This document shows, in pieces, positions 46,701 to 56,433 of a stretch of DNA of 64,000 nt. How positions within the stretch are numbered: the first letter of the stretch is position 1; each line of letters opens with the position of its first letter. The stretch is from NCBI RefSeq assembly GCF_900142925.1, contig NZ_FRCN01000003.1, forward strand, positions 1-64,000, written 5' to 3'. The notes beneath the pieces are model-generated. The model was given only the letters and a program-made list of their open reading frames with translations, did not search any database and was not told the origin of the DNA. Both the position numbers and the translations under genes were made by a program. The DNA comes from Chitinophaga sp. CF418. GTDB lineage: Bacteria; Bacteroidota; Bacteroidia; Chitinophagales; Chitinophagaceae.

Positions 46701-49700
46701 TTTTCCTATGCACTATTTGATTATAATACTTTCCGCAAAAATAATATGCCATATATTCCATAAAACGCTGTTCCGTAGTAAACCACCTGTTCACGCTCAT
46801 ATGTATATAGCTCGAAATATTATCTAAAGGCAATACCATACTCTTTAACTTAACAGACCTTTCAGCAAAGACGTCATTAAATTGCTCTCCGCTTAAAAAG
46901 TCCGCAATCGGCTTTCTCCATTCCAGGTATTGTGCATTCAATTGCCGTTTCACATCTCGTCCAAATTCATGGGCAAAAGCATCAGACATTTCAGTACAGA
47001 AAGTAATTCGTTGCTGGTAAGACATTCCATACAAAGATAGCCAGTTATCCATATTTTTAATGGAAGTTAAAAACCTTACCCGCTGATCATCTTCAAAATC
47101 TTCGTCCTCCATGCAGGTAAGAAATAAAAGGCTATCATGAAAAAAAATCTCTTCTGTTATTAACATATAATCCTCTCCGTATCTTTCAATTTCCCTCTGG
47201 TAAGTATCCTGCTGTACCTTCCAAACCAGCTTGTCTTCCAGGTATGGGTGCAATATATTGTAAATATACTTTACGGCAGCAGCATACTGCTCCCCTCCTA
47301 CACTATCAACCAAATGTAACCGGAACCTGATGTGGTAATGCGGATCAGTATAACGAATGAAAAAAGCCTGATCGATCACCTTCTCCTTCAACAGAAAATC
47401 CATAACAGGTTTTACCACCTTTAATAAAATGCTATCTGATGCCTTCGCTCCGCAGAATATCTTAAAATACACCCACTCACTGCCGGGCTCAAAAACTCGT
47501 CTATTTTTGCCCTCCCCTTCTTTTCCAAATGAATGAATATTCACAGGCTGCTGCTTAGCTAAAGGAAGTATGAATTGCTGAACAAAAGGCTCGCCGTGCC
47601 TGCCAGTGTCAAGCGTGCTGTTATCATACAACCACTCCACCAGTTTTACCGTATTACATCCCCGCATCTCCTTTAGCAGTACCCATAAATAAGTATCGTT
47701 CTCTGTGTCAATGAATAGCTCATTATCGCCTTCGCAAAAACATACCAATTTTGTCACTTCCCACCTGGCTAAAAAAATCCTCAGCGCGGCCAGTTGATCA
47801 TCAGCCTGCATAATATCCCCTATATCAGATTCCCGCAAAAACCACGTCGCACGATGTAAAATGAAGTGCTTATAGCTGATACGAGGTAAAAAACGTTTGT
47901 GCTGAGCCAGCGATCCCCAACTAATTTCAAACCCCGACTTTCCCTGATGCTGCAGTGCCGCTAAAAATTTATATACAGCAATGGAACTGTTTGCATAATT
48001 GTGGGCATTAGATAATCTTGGAATTATACGTTTGTTCCATTTGCGCGACCGGAGAATAATCTCGTCCCGTTGAACAGAAACCATCATATCCTCAATAGTC
48101 AGCTGCCCTTCACCATCCACCGCACTGGCAGCCAGAAATGGGATTTCATAGTGGAAAAACTGTCCTCTTCTTGCAATATTACCTACCCTCCCCTCAGGAA
48201 TATATATAATCTCGGCAAAAGCGATGTGCTCATTTGCCTTCATTTCATCTCCGGCAAGCTCCTTGCAAAAAGCACTCATTTCCTCACCGAAATGTGCAAA
48301 CCTACCTAATAATATATTGGAATGCGCGCCCCCTACATGCTGCAACAACATTTCCCCGGAAGGAAGGCAGGACCCCATTACAGTAAAATGATTGGCAAGC
48401 TGGTCTGATTTATCTTCCAGTTTCCCGAAATCTTTATCCTGTAGCTGGATCCCTTTTCTCAGGGTACCCCTATCCCAATATTCCATTCTATCCTGCAGCC
48501 AGGCATCACATTCATTGATTCTTTTGCTTACCTTTTTTTTAGCGGGTAAATTCATTCTTTCCACAAATGAGTTATGCGCCACATTGCCAATATTGTCAGT
48601 AGCAGGATATCCGATGCCAAATTCAGGATCTAATACTTCGGCCAATGAAACCTCCAGTGTTTCATATTTTTCCGTAAACTTTTTCTTAAACCGGTCCAGC
48701 TGTACTTCCACAGGAGAAACACCCTGAGAAAGTTTGCTTAACATGGAAATTGCTTTCCCCACGTCCTTTAAGCCCGAGCTGGGAAGAACAAATGAGGCAG
48801 GTGGCGGTTGTTTCAGATCAGCATGAAAAATATGACGTTGCGCCACTTCAATGTCCAGTTCCTTTAATAGCGTTTCTAAATGGTGTATATCTTCGATCGG
48901 CAAAACGCCAAGGGGGAGGTCGTCAAATTTGCTGAGTATCTTTTGAATTTCGTCAAATAGATCAAGAAAGGGCGAGGCTGCTGCAATGGGTAGTTTTACC
49001 AATCTTTCCAGCACGCCCCGGATGCGCGCTACATCACTTTCAATAGTCAATCCCAACTGCAATTCGCTAACCAATAACTGCGTTTCTATCAGCTCTGCCA
49101 CGAAAGCTTCAAACTCTTCATAAGTGTTATTCTCACCAAGCACAGCGTACATATCAGCAATAGTAACAGCTTTATTTTGCCGTATCAGTGTAATAAGCCT
49201 TTCCAGCAAGTCTGTTTGGTCAATAGCGCTGATTTGATACTGATATTTATCCTCTTCTGCAATAGCCTCTGTAAAACGGTACTGACCAGCGATATGATAT
49301 AAAGAGTTATTTACCTGGTACCGAAGGTGAACCCATAAGGCAGGATGTTTCTCCACTTTTCTTATGATCTGCTGAAATAGCCCCATATCAATGCGTACCT
49401 TTCGCTTGCTGGTCTTATCAGCCAGCTCTTCGCGACCATCCATATCAACTAAAGCGCATCCTGCATAAATACCATAAGGGGTAGGCCGTGTACTTGCACG
49501 AATAGCATACTTTTTTAAAGTATGCATCAGTTTCTGCTGCCTGGATGTATCGAGATTTCCGCTTTTAAACTCCAGCACTGTCTCATAAAGTTGCGGAGAG
49601 CTCCAGTAAAGACCTTCAACAAATACCGGATCTCCCAGCATGGTAAAAACAACTTTGTCAAGATCGAGTGTTCTGTTCTGCTGATCAAATAAACGCTGAT

Positions 49701-49761
49701 AGGAATATAGGGGCGTTCTTACAACAACCTTACCGTAGTCTTTAAATGGTCCTTTCTGCAT
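46687..49761 (-). CDS. lanB: LanB-type lantibiotic dehydratase, full length
   Basis: The start at 49761 (MQKGPFKDYGKVVVRTPLYS) is chosen because upstream codons are a hydrophobic stretch unlike the family. 1024 residues. The N-terminal glutamylation domain has the LanB marker IRASTRPTPYGIYAGC; the C-terminal elimination (SpaB_C / thiopeptide-type) domain starts near residue 760 with WVYFKIFCGAKASDSILL and FFIRYTDPHYHIRFRL. LanB enzymes use Glu-tRNA to dehydrate Ser/Thr in peptide precursors. Both halves are in one chain here, unlike split versions. No LanC cyclase gene is visible in the locus. Confidence 0.9.
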   Translation of the reverse strand: MQKGPFKDYGKVVVRTPLYSYQRLFDQQNRTLDLDKVVFTMLGDPVFVEGLYWSSPQLYETVLEFKSGNLDTSRQQKLMHTLKKYAIRASTRPTPYGIYAGCALVDMDGREELADKTSKRKVRIDMGLFQQIIRKVEKHPALWVHLRYQVNNSLYHIAGQYRFTEAIAEEDKYQYQISAIDQTDLLERLITLIRQNKAVTIADMYAVLGENNTYEEFEAFVAELIETQLLVSELQLGLTIESDVARIRGVLERLVKLPIAAASPFLDLFDEIQKILSKFDDLPLGVLPIEDIHHLETLLKELDIEVAQRHIFHADLKQPPPASFVLPSSGLKDVGKAISMLSKLSQGVSPVEVQLDRFKKKFTEKYETLEVSLAEVLDPEFGIGYPATDNIGNVAHNSFVERMNLPAKKKVSKRINECDAWLQDRMEYWDRGTLRKGIQLQDKDFGKLEDKSDQLANHFTVMGSCLPSGEMLLQHVGGAHSNILLGRFAHFGEEMSAFCKELAGDEMKANEHIAFAEIIYIPEGRVGNIARRGQFFHYEIPFLAASAVDGEGQLTIEDMMVSVQRDEIILRSRKWNKRIIPRLSNAHNYANSSIAVYKFLAALQHQGKSGFEISWGSLAQHKRFLPRISYKHFILHRATWFLRESDIGDIMQADDQLAALRIFLARWEVTKLVCFCEGDNELFIDTENDTYLWVLLKEMRGCNTVKLVEWLYDNSTLDTGRHGEPFVQQFILPLAKQQPVNIHSFGKEGEGKNRRVFEPGSEWVYFKIFCGAKASDSILLKVVKPVMDFLLKEKVIDQAFFIRYTDPHYHIRFRLHLVDSVGGEQYAAAVKYIYNILHPYLEDKLVWKVQQDTYQREIERYGEDYMLITEEIFFHDSLLFLTCMEDEDFEDDQRVRFLTSIKNMDNWLSLYGMSYQQRITFCTEMSDAFAHEFGRDVKRQLNAQYLEWRKPIADFLSGEQFNDVFAERSVKLKSMVLPLDNISSYIHMSVNRWFTTEQRFMEYMAYYFCGKYYNQIVHRKNGAQ

Positions 49762-49871
49762 ATTATTTGTTAAGTACTGGATTGCAGATAATATATACAA
49801 TAGCAATAGGCTAACTAACAACCAATATATGCAAAAAAAATAATTTCCCAAAAACGTGATTCCCCCCGGAA

Positions 49872-50606
49872 TCAATTAAACATACTTCCAAAAATTCGCT
49901 GAAAAATGCTCCTGTCACTTAACACTATCTCAGCACTCCCTTCCATCACCGGTAATATGGGTATCTCCTTCTTTTCCGAGGTAATAATCTTTTTCTGGTT
50001 CAGCTCTACATAAGCCAGATGCTCGCCATCCATCTGCACGGGGAGAATAGAAGAAATAGTTCCTTCCAAAAATCCATATTCATTACTTGGAAAGTCAGAC
50101 AATTCAATTTTAACCGACTGACCTACTTTTACGTTACCGGCACGCTTGCTGTTATACTTTACTTTTATTTCGGCCCGGGATGACTTAGGCACTACCCATA
50201 TAATCTCATCCAATGTATTCTTTTGATCTATCCCCTTAGTTATATAAATTTTACCTCCCATCGGAGTAATGGTATAATAACTTTTGTCCGTCTTTGGATC
50301 ATATCTCGTTAGCAGTGTATCACCAGGAACAACCTGATCTCCACTTTTCACGAGGTAATAAAATTTGAAATTAGCATTTTCATCAGTTCTCCTTATGGTT
50401 ACCTTCCCCGGCTGATTCTCGCTTTGCATCAACACCGTTGCATGAAGCAAATCAGGGTAACGAACTAAGTTAGCAATCAGCAAGCCTAATATGGCTACGG
50501 CAAATAAAACAGTTATCCCCCAACGGATGATCCATGTAGGAATATTTCCCACAACTTCCTCCATCTCATTACTCCTTATTTCTAAAGATTGGTTATTTTC
50601 TGGCAT
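49872..50606 (-). CDS. Short HlyD-type membrane fusion protein
   Basis: 244 residues, about half the usual adaptor length. One membrane helix at about 25-48 (WIIRWGITVLFAVAILGLLI), then a barrel/lipoyl-like region (GGKIYITKGIDQKN, ADEI-type). The C-terminal beta-barrel part (VGQSVKIELSDFPSNEYGFL, ILPVMEGSAEIVL) is typical of HlyD adaptors, but the long coiled-coil hairpin is missing. It lies between the exporter and LanB and presumably links the exporter to the periplasm or outer membrane. Confidence 0.85.
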   Translation of the reverse strand: MPENNQSLEIRSNEMEEVVGNIPTWIIRWGITVLFAVAILGLLIANLVRYPDLLHATVLMQSENQPGKVTIRRTDENANFKFYYLVKSGDQVVPGDTLLTRYDPKTDKSYYTITPMGGKIYITKGIDQKNTLDEIIWVVPKSSRAEIKVKYNSKRAGNVKVGQSVKIELSDFPSNEYGFLEGTISSILPVQMDGEHLAYVELNQKKIITSEKKEIPILPVMEGSAEIVLSDRSIFQRIFGSMFN

Positions 50607-50617
50607 ATTTTTACAAT

Positions 50618-52918
50618 TTATGCTACATCCAATTCTAATTGATTTTTGACAAGTTCAAAATAATACCCTTTTGTTCTTGTCAATTCAGTATGATGCCCCT
50701 CTTCTACGATCTCTCCATCTTTCATCACAATAATCTGATCAGCATTTTTCACAGTACTTAATCTATGCGCTATTACCACTACTGTTCTTCCCTTATAAAA
50801 CTGGTTCAGGTTTTCCATAATCACTTTTTCATTGTTGGCATCAAGTGCACTGGTAGCTTCATCAAAAAATAAATACTTCGCATCTTTATAAACAGCCCGG
50901 GCTATAAATAAACGTTGTTTCTGTCCGCCACTTAACCCAGATCCGGAATTGCCGATACGCGTAGTGAACCCTAAAGGCAATTTCGAAATAAACTCATGCA
51001 TATTGGCAATCCTAACCGCTTCATACAATCTTTCTTCCTGAATTCTTTCCCCGTCCACAGCAATATTTCTGGCAATAGAATCGGAAAAAACAAATCCATC
51101 CTGCATTACAGTTCCTACGTTGTTACGCCACAACTGAGCCGATATATCCTGAAGATTTACCTCGTCAACTAAAATTTGCCCTTCGGAGGGTGGATAAAAC
51201 TTCAATAATAATTTCAATAAAGTGGTTTTACCACTTCCGCTTGCCCCCACTATGGCAGTCACTTTCCCTTTGGGAATATGCATACTAACATTCTTTAGCA
51301 CAAGGGGGCTTTTAGGTGATCCATATCTGAAAGAAAGATTAGCAATAGTAATTCCATCACCAGTGTTTCTCCGGATGCTTTTTGTAAAAAGCTCGTGGCT
51401 TAAATACAGCGCGTCCGAACCATTTTCAGGTTCCCGGGGCAACTTATTCTCGTTATACCCGATAAGGTCCTCGCTTGTCTCTTCCTCAGGCTTACTGTGA
51501 ATTTCATTAAGCCTGTCAAGACTTATCTTCGCATCCTGAACGCTTTTTATAAATGAAATAATCTGGTCTAATGGACTATTCATCTGACCTACTATGTAGG
51601 AAATACTAAGCATCACGCCAAGAGTAATCTGCTGCTCTATAACCAGTCTAGCTGCCAGATAGCTTATCACAATATTCTTCAGCTGCGTGAAAAAGGAAGC
51701 TCCTATCCCCTGGTATTGCTCTAATGCAAGGCTTTTAATATTCACCTTGAATAATTTAGCCTGGATGCGTTCCCACTCCCACCTTCTCGCTCTTTGGCTA
51801 TTATAAAGCTTAATCTCCTGCATGCCAGTTATAATTTCGAACAAGCTGTTTTGATTTTCCCTGGCCCTTTGAAAACGATTATAATCAATATTCTTCCGCC
51901 TCTTCAGGAAAATAGAAACCCAAAAAATGGACAACGCACTTCCAAGCGCAAATACCACTAACAATTTTGTGTTATAAAGGGATAAGACAAAAGAGAAAAC
52001 AAAAAGATTAATGATAGAAAACAATGTAGCAAGCGTTGATCCCGTCAGAAAAGACTCAATTCTTTTATGATCATTGATACGCTGTGTAATATCTCCCACA
52101 TTTTTTGATTCAAAAAAATTAATGGGAAGTTTCATCAGCTTAATCAAAAAATTTGATATAATACTGATGCTAATGCGCGTGCTTATATGCAACAGAATCC
52201 AGTTTCTTATAAGATCTACCGCTATGCCGCCAACAAAAAGCAGTAACTGGGAAAGCAGGATTAAATATATAAAGTTTATCTTCTTACGACTTACCCCAAA
52301 ATCAACCAGGCTTTGCGTAAGAAACGGGAAACACATACTAATAAGACTGGCGAGAATCATTCCCAGAATCAACTGAACAAAATAACGCTTATAGGGCCTT
52401 AAATAGCCCATCAGAAAACCGAATCCGGTCTTTACTGTTTGTACTTCCTCCGAGTTTCGATAAAACTCGGGAGTAGGTTCCATCAATAAAGCAATTCCCC
52501 TTTTATCAGCCGAACTAACCCAACACTTTTCAAACACATCCTTTTCCACCCTTACCAGATTATGGCCGGGATCTGCAATGATAATCCGTTCTACGGGGCG
52601 AAACAGATTTTTCTTCTCCACCCCGTACAGTACCACATAATGTTCCTGGTTCCAGTGCAACACACACGGAAGAGGAATTTGCTGGGTAAGCTGATCATAA
52701 GTCAACTTTGCTGACAGGGTTTTGAATCCAATTTTCTCTGCAGCCTCACTTAATCCTAATAAACTAACACCATTCTTAGTAATATATGAATTTGCCCTCA
52801 GGTAATCCAGTGAATACTCTTCCCCATAGTAGGCGGCAATCATACGTAAACAGGTTGGACCACAATCCATATAGTCCAACTGTTTATAAAACTTGTATTT
52901 TTTACTAAATAAAGCCAT
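50618..52918 (-). CDS. lanT: Peptidase-containing ABC transporter (C39 peptidase, PCAT type)
   Basis: The start at 52918 (MALFSKKYKFYKQLDYMDCG) fits the C39 domain. 766 residues: C39 peptidase with catalytic Cys19 in MDCGPTC, His in HWNQEHYVVLYG and Asp in IADPG; six-helix membrane domain (about 165-430); nucleotide-binding domain with Walker A GASGSGKTT, signature LSGGQKQRL and Walker B YLFFDEATSALD. Such exporters cut GG-type leaders and export the core peptide. The three precursors upstream carry GG leaders. Ends 12 bp before the HlyD gene. Confidence 0.95.
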   Translation of the reverse strand: MALFSKKYKFYKQLDYMDCGPTCLRMIAAYYGEEYSLDYLRANSYITKNGVSLLGLSEAAEKIGFKTLSAKLTYDQLTQQIPLPCVLHWNQEHYVVLYGVEKKNLFRPVERIIIADPGHNLVRVEKDVFEKCWVSSADKRGIALLMEPTPEFYRNSEEVQTVKTGFGFLMGYLRPYKRYFVQLILGMILASLISMCFPFLTQSLVDFGVSRKKINFIYLILLSQLLLFVGGIAVDLIRNWILLHISTRISISIISNFLIKLMKLPINFFESKNVGDITQRINDHKRIESFLTGSTLATLFSIINLFVFSFVLSLYNTKLLVVFALGSALSIFWVSIFLKRRKNIDYNRFQRARENQNSLFEIITGMQEIKLYNSQRARRWEWERIQAKLFKVNIKSLALEQYQGIGASFFTQLKNIVISYLAARLVIEQQITLGVMLSISYIVGQMNSPLDQIISFIKSVQDAKISLDRLNEIHSKPEEETSEDLIGYNENKLPREPENGSDALYLSHELFTKSIRRNTGDGITIANLSFRYGSPKSPLVLKNVSMHIPKGKVTAIVGASGSGKTTLLKLLLKFYPPSEGQILVDEVNLQDISAQLWRNNVGTVMQDGFVFSDSIARNIAVDGERIQEERLYEAVRIANMHEFISKLPLGFTTRIGNSGSGLSGGQKQRLFIARAVYKDAKYLFFDEATSALDANNEKVIMENLNQFYKGRTVVVIAHRLSTVKNADQIIVMKDGEIVEEGHHTELTRTKGYYFELVKNQLELDVA

Positions 52919-52960
52919 TGCATTGGATTTTAGAAAACCGGTCCCGCATTCAGCCATTCA

Positions 52961-53164
52961 TTACTTTCCTGTAGTAGGCCAGTGCGTATCGACAGTAGTA
53001 TCATCATCTGTTTTTCCACCCGTAATATCACCACCATCAATCTCCTCTATATCATCTTTACCTTCACCCTTAATAATTCCAAATGCCTTCAGTTTATCAA
53101 TATCCACGATGCTGTCTTTTTTGTCTTTTGGTTTGGCTTTTTTGTTTTTTTTCTTCTGTGACAT
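52961..53164 (-). CDS. Small Lys-rich peptide with GG motifs
   Basis: 67 residues. A basic, low-complexity N-terminus (MSQKKKNKKAKPKDKKDS) is followed by DIDKLKAFGIIKGEGKDDIE, then EIDGGDITGGKTDDDTTVDT and HWPTTGK. Two GG pairs precede a Thr/Asp-rich tail without Cys. Position just before the C39 exporter suggests a substrate (precursor) or an accessory factor. No family recognised. Confidence 0.6.
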   Translation of the reverse strand: MSQKKKNKKAKPKDKKDSIVDIDKLKAFGIIKGEGKDDIEEIDGGDITGGKTDDDTTVDTHWPTTGK

Positions 53165-53171
53165 GACACGT

Positions 53172-53375
53172 CTATTTATTTTGATTAATATCGATTAACA
53201 AGTCGTTAGTTTTGAACGAATAATTAGTAGAATCATCCTGTTCATAAATCGGAGGTTTATACTCCTTAAATCCACCATACACTGCATCCGACTCTTCTTT
53301 TTTTATCTCGAAAGCCGTGCATTTTTCCAATCCAGGCTTGGTATTTTTAGAAAATAAATCTTTTAGCTTCTTCAT
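53172..53375 (-). CDS. Small peptide with YGG leader-like motif
   Basis: 67 residues: MKKLKDLFSKNTKPGLEKCT, then IKKEESDAVYGGFKEYKPPI and a Tyr/Asp-rich tail. The segment ESDAVYGG has the spacing of a double-glycine leader, and F follows GG as in the main precursors. It is 7 bp upstream of the Lys-rich peptide gene, so the two are coupled. It is either another exported peptide or a leader-like adaptor. Confidence 0.6.
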   Translation of the reverse strand: MKKLKDLFSKNTKPGLEKCTAFEIKKEESDAVYGGFKEYKPPIYEQDDSTNYSFKTNDLLIDINQNK

Positions 53376-53411
53376 TTACAACTGATTTATTTTGTTAAAT
53401 ATTACTCCCAA

Positions 53412-54254
53412 TCAATAGAATAACTTAATAACCCTTTCAGTATTAGGAAACATGTCCTTTGAAGTCCGTAAAAAATGATCGGCAGCATTAATATAGTGGC
53501 TCCGGTCCTGAAGATCTATGTCCGTGAATACAATCAAAAAGTTCTTTAGCGTATGCTCCATTTCGTTACAATCCTTGAAATGCTGAATGAGCTCTTTTAA
53601 GAAAACAATCAAAGATTTCACATAAAGCGCCACATCATTCTTCATTCTAGCCAATACACCCAATAATTCAAACAGCACCTGGTAAGTCATAGCACACCGC
53701 AACTGCGACTCTTCCTCCTGTACAGGATGTTCTATTTTATCCAGGTACTTTACTCCAGCCGATTCTTTGGTTAAAAGAAACCATATCAGCCGGTAGCTCA
53801 ACCGAATGCCATCTTTTAGCTTTGATTCAGCAAAAAAGATCCTGGCGAGATTATGATATTGTTGAATCTGAATAAATACCAGGAAACTAAATCTCCTCGA
53901 CATCTTCAAACGTTCATTCGTAATTATTGATCTATAAGTGAGCAGCCGGGCAAGCGACATACGTTTTAACTTATAATACAGATAAGCTTTCTTGGGATAC
54001 AAACAATCAAACAGAACAGCATTAAGATCTGACCCTTTTTCTTCATTTTCAAGTCTCTTTTCGCCATCTTCAAAAATCCTGACACTCTCTTCTACCTTCT
54101 TACTCTTTGCCAGGTTTAAAGCATTTTGAAAAACCGATTCATAGTAATCATATCTTGACAATTCCTCTCCGCGCGCCACCTTTGCCAGGATTTCCCTGGA
54201 ATATATATTGGAGAAAAAGTCCTCACTGGCTATATTATAAGTGGCTGTATTCAT
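53412..54254 (-). CDS. Helical TPR-like protein of RiPP locus
   Basis: The ATG at 54254 is preferred because AAAAGGAATAGC precedes it; 54272 is the alternative. 280 residues, all-helical and charged, with TPR-like spacing (YESVFQNALNLAKSKKVEES, YLYYKLKRMSLARLLTYRSI). No enzyme motif. The start overlaps the radical SAM stop by 20 nt, indicating coupling. It may be a scaffold or partner for the maturases. Confidence 0.7.
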   Translation of the reverse strand: MNTATYNIASEDFFSNIYSREILAKVARGEELSRYDYYESVFQNALNLAKSKKVEESVRIFEDGEKRLENEEKGSDLNAVLFDCLYPKKAYLYYKLKRMSLARLLTYRSIITNERLKMSRRFSFLVFIQIQQYHNLARIFFAESKLKDGIRLSYRLIWFLLTKESAGVKYLDKIEHPVQEEESQLRCAMTYQVLFELLGVLARMKNDVALYVKSLIVFLKELIQHFKDCNEMEHTLKNFLIVFTDIDLQDRSHYINAADHFLRTSKDMFPNTERVIKLFY

Positions 54255-55560
54255 TGCTATTCCTTTTATCAATGATATTCATCAGTTTTTTTGCTACTAT
54301 TTCTTTCTTTTTATTCTCATCAAAATCATATACGCAGTAATCCTTTCCTGCATTTTCCATAGCGTGTTGTGAGCACCCGCCATTACACAATGGCATAATA
54401 GGACATTCCAGACAGGGTTTATTTTTGAATTTAATATCCATCCTGTCATGGAATTTTGAATTCCATTCGATACTACCATCATCCTTCAGCAGCCCTTCCT
54501 TAGCATCAGGTGCAAAGTTTCGTGCCGTACACTTATACACATCCCCGTTATAATTAATTGTTGCGTTATTTACTTTGTCCGCATAACAGGAGTGCCTTAC
54601 ACTATCCGGAACGGCTCCTTCTGCCGCCACGAATCCAATATCTCTGACTAACCTGATCAGGCTTCTTACCCTGTCAGACATTACTTTATCATCACTCACC
54701 TGCCAAACTTTGTGAAATGATATGGTGGCCCAATGCCTTTTCTCATTAGAAATAGCACACAGATCGTCAAAAACCTCTTCAAAACCATCCATATTAGTGG
54801 CGGTATAATTCACTCTTATACCCACGTGAAAATCGTTCTCACACAACTTCACAATATTATTTATAATAGTATCGTACGATCCCTTTGTAGCACTAACATA
54901 CCTCACGGTATTATGTGTTTCTTTATTCCCGTCCAGGGTAATCTGGAGACCGGTAATTGTATATTTCTTCAGCGATTGAATAATCTCATCTGTGAGGAGA
55001 AATCCGTTAGTAGTAAAATGGCAGGAAAGATGAATATTATGAATGGCACAAAAGTCTTCCGCAAAATCCATGATAGGTTCAATAACATCACGATAATACA
55101 TTAGCGGCTCTCCGCCAAACCATGCAATATGAAAAGATTTAAGGTTGGGGTTTGTTTCAATTATATTCGCAATTAAAGAACAGGTTTTATTAACCGTTTC
55201 CTTATTCATCTTAGAGCCTTTCACATGCGATTCGTAACAATACCAGCATTTGAAATTACAGTTCATAGTAGGGTTTACTATCAATTCATAATGCGTATCG
55301 TTCTTATCAACCTTAGCACTTAATTCCTTGACTTTTTCCACCTCGTCAACTTCATTCCCTACAAAAAAACCATTTTTGCAAAGAGAACTATATAATGTTG
55401 GATGATATTCTGAAAGCTCTTCTATATGCTCCGGCGTTCTGATAGCGTCAAGAATGTCAGAAATGGTCGGATCTATGGCAATAAATTTATTGCTGAATGC
55501 ATTATAGATATAATTTTTGTTTTCATAAACCAGACTGGTGTTAAACTGACTTTTCTTCAT
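54235..55560 (-). CDS. Radical SAM/SPASM peptide maturase
   Basis: 441 residues. The [4Fe-4S] motif CNFKCWYC (C101, C105, C108) lies in the TIM-barrel, preceded by about 90 residues of substrate-binding-type N-terminus. A SPASM domain at about 330-420 has the conserved Cys series (CYADKV.., YKCTARN, CLECPIMPLCNGGCSQH). Enzymes of this kind install C-C, thioether or ether cross-links or epimerise RiPP residues. It follows the three precursor genes and is the natural modifier of them alongside LanB. Confidence 0.92.
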   Translation of the reverse strand: MKKSQFNTSLVYENKNYIYNAFSNKFIAIDPTISDILDAIRTPEHIEELSEYHPTLYSSLCKNGFFVGNEVDEVEKVKELSAKVDKNDTHYELIVNPTMNCNFKCWYCYESHVKGSKMNKETVNKTCSLIANIIETNPNLKSFHIAWFGGEPLMYYRDVIEPIMDFAEDFCAIHNIHLSCHFTTNGFLLTDEIIQSLKKYTITGLQITLDGNKETHNTVRYVSATKGSYDTIINNIVKLCENDFHVGIRVNYTATNMDGFEEVFDDLCAISNEKRHWATISFHKVWQVSDDKVMSDRVRSLIRLVRDIGFVAAEGAVPDSVRHSCYADKVNNATINYNGDVYKCTARNFAPDAKEGLLKDDGSIEWNSKFHDRMDIKFKNKPCLECPIMPLCNGGCSQHAMENAGKDYCVYDFDENKKKEIVAKKLMNIIDKRNSNEYSHL

Positions 55561-55735
55561 AATACATCATTTAAGTATAATTAAAAACAAACAAGATTAT
55601 CAGTAGCCGAACAATAGCAGATTGTAGCTTAAAATGAATAGCCCATCTTTCTTTATCGGACAGGCTATTCATTTATTAAGTGTAAGGAATGCCTTCCAGA
55701 AATCTATCCTAACAGCCTCAAGCCATATGCATCTA

Positions 55736-55927
55736 TTATTCAGTAGGCTTGGTAGGGTTAGTAGTACAATGACATTTAGAGATATTAATGTCACCTGAAC
55801 TGAGGCTTTCAGCATCCAAAGCATCTGAAAACCCTCCTGCTAGCTGACCTGCTTCATTTTCACTCAATTTTTGGAAATCAAGAGATTTGGCAGCTTTCTC
55901 AATAGCTGATTTCTTTTCTGTGGACAT
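55736..55927 (-). CDS. RiPP precursor peptide 3
   Basis: 63 residues. The leader MSTEKKSAIEKAAKSLDFQK and LSENEAGQLAGG ends in a double glycine; the core FSDALDAESLSSGDINISKC continues HCTTNPTKPTE. The NISKCHCT motif and the leader are shared with the two copies upstream. Ser/Thr-rich core with two Cys suits dehydration and thioether formation. Cleavage after GG by the C39 exporter is expected. Confidence 0.85.
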   Translation of the reverse strand: MSTEKKSAIEKAAKSLDFQKLSENEAGQLAGGFSDALDAESLSSGDINISKCHCTTNPTKPTE

Positions 55928-56082
55928 AACTTAAAAATTTGAGGTTTAAGCCTACTCTTTACAATGGTTTTCGGCAGTCCCATATTGTTGCAACAAGCAG
56001 TTTAGATTAGCCTGCTTTTCCTTTAGCATTGCTACTTCTTGTCGCTTTTGAACTAAAAACATCTACCTGATCAAAACTGATC

Positions 56083-56271
56083 TCAGGTTGTTTCAGGCGT
56101 AGAAGTACAGTGGCATTTAGAAATATTGATTTCAAATCCACCATCATCGGCGTCACTTTCAGCAACAGCATCTGAAAAGCCTCCGGCTAACTGACCCGCT
56201 TCATTTTCGCTCAATTTTTCAAACTCAAGAGATTTAGCAGCTTTTTCAATAGCTGATTTTTTTTCTGTAGA
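56083..56271 (-). CDS. RiPP precursor peptide 2
   Basis: 62 residues from ATG 56271 (an upstream start at 56343 is in the leader RNA). The leader is nearly identical to copy 3 (KLSENEAGQLAGG). The core is FSDAVAESDADDGGFEINIS followed by KCHCTSTPETT. The acidic spacer between GGF and NIS varies among copies while the C-x-C block is fixed, as expected if the C-x-C part carries the modification. Confidence 0.85.
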   Translation of the reverse strand, partial: STEKKSAIEKAAKSLEFEKLSENEAGQLAGGFSDAVAESDADDGGFEINISKCHCTSTPETT

Positions 56272-56433
56272 CATAGTTTTAATTTGAAAAGTGGCGCCTA
56301 CTCTTTGTAATGGTTTTCGGCATCCCCATATTGTTGCAACCAATATTTTATTTTTTAGCCTGCTTTTTTTGTCAGCGTGCTACTTGTTGTCGCTTTTGAA
56401 TTAAAGGCTTCTACCGGATTAAAACGTATAGGC

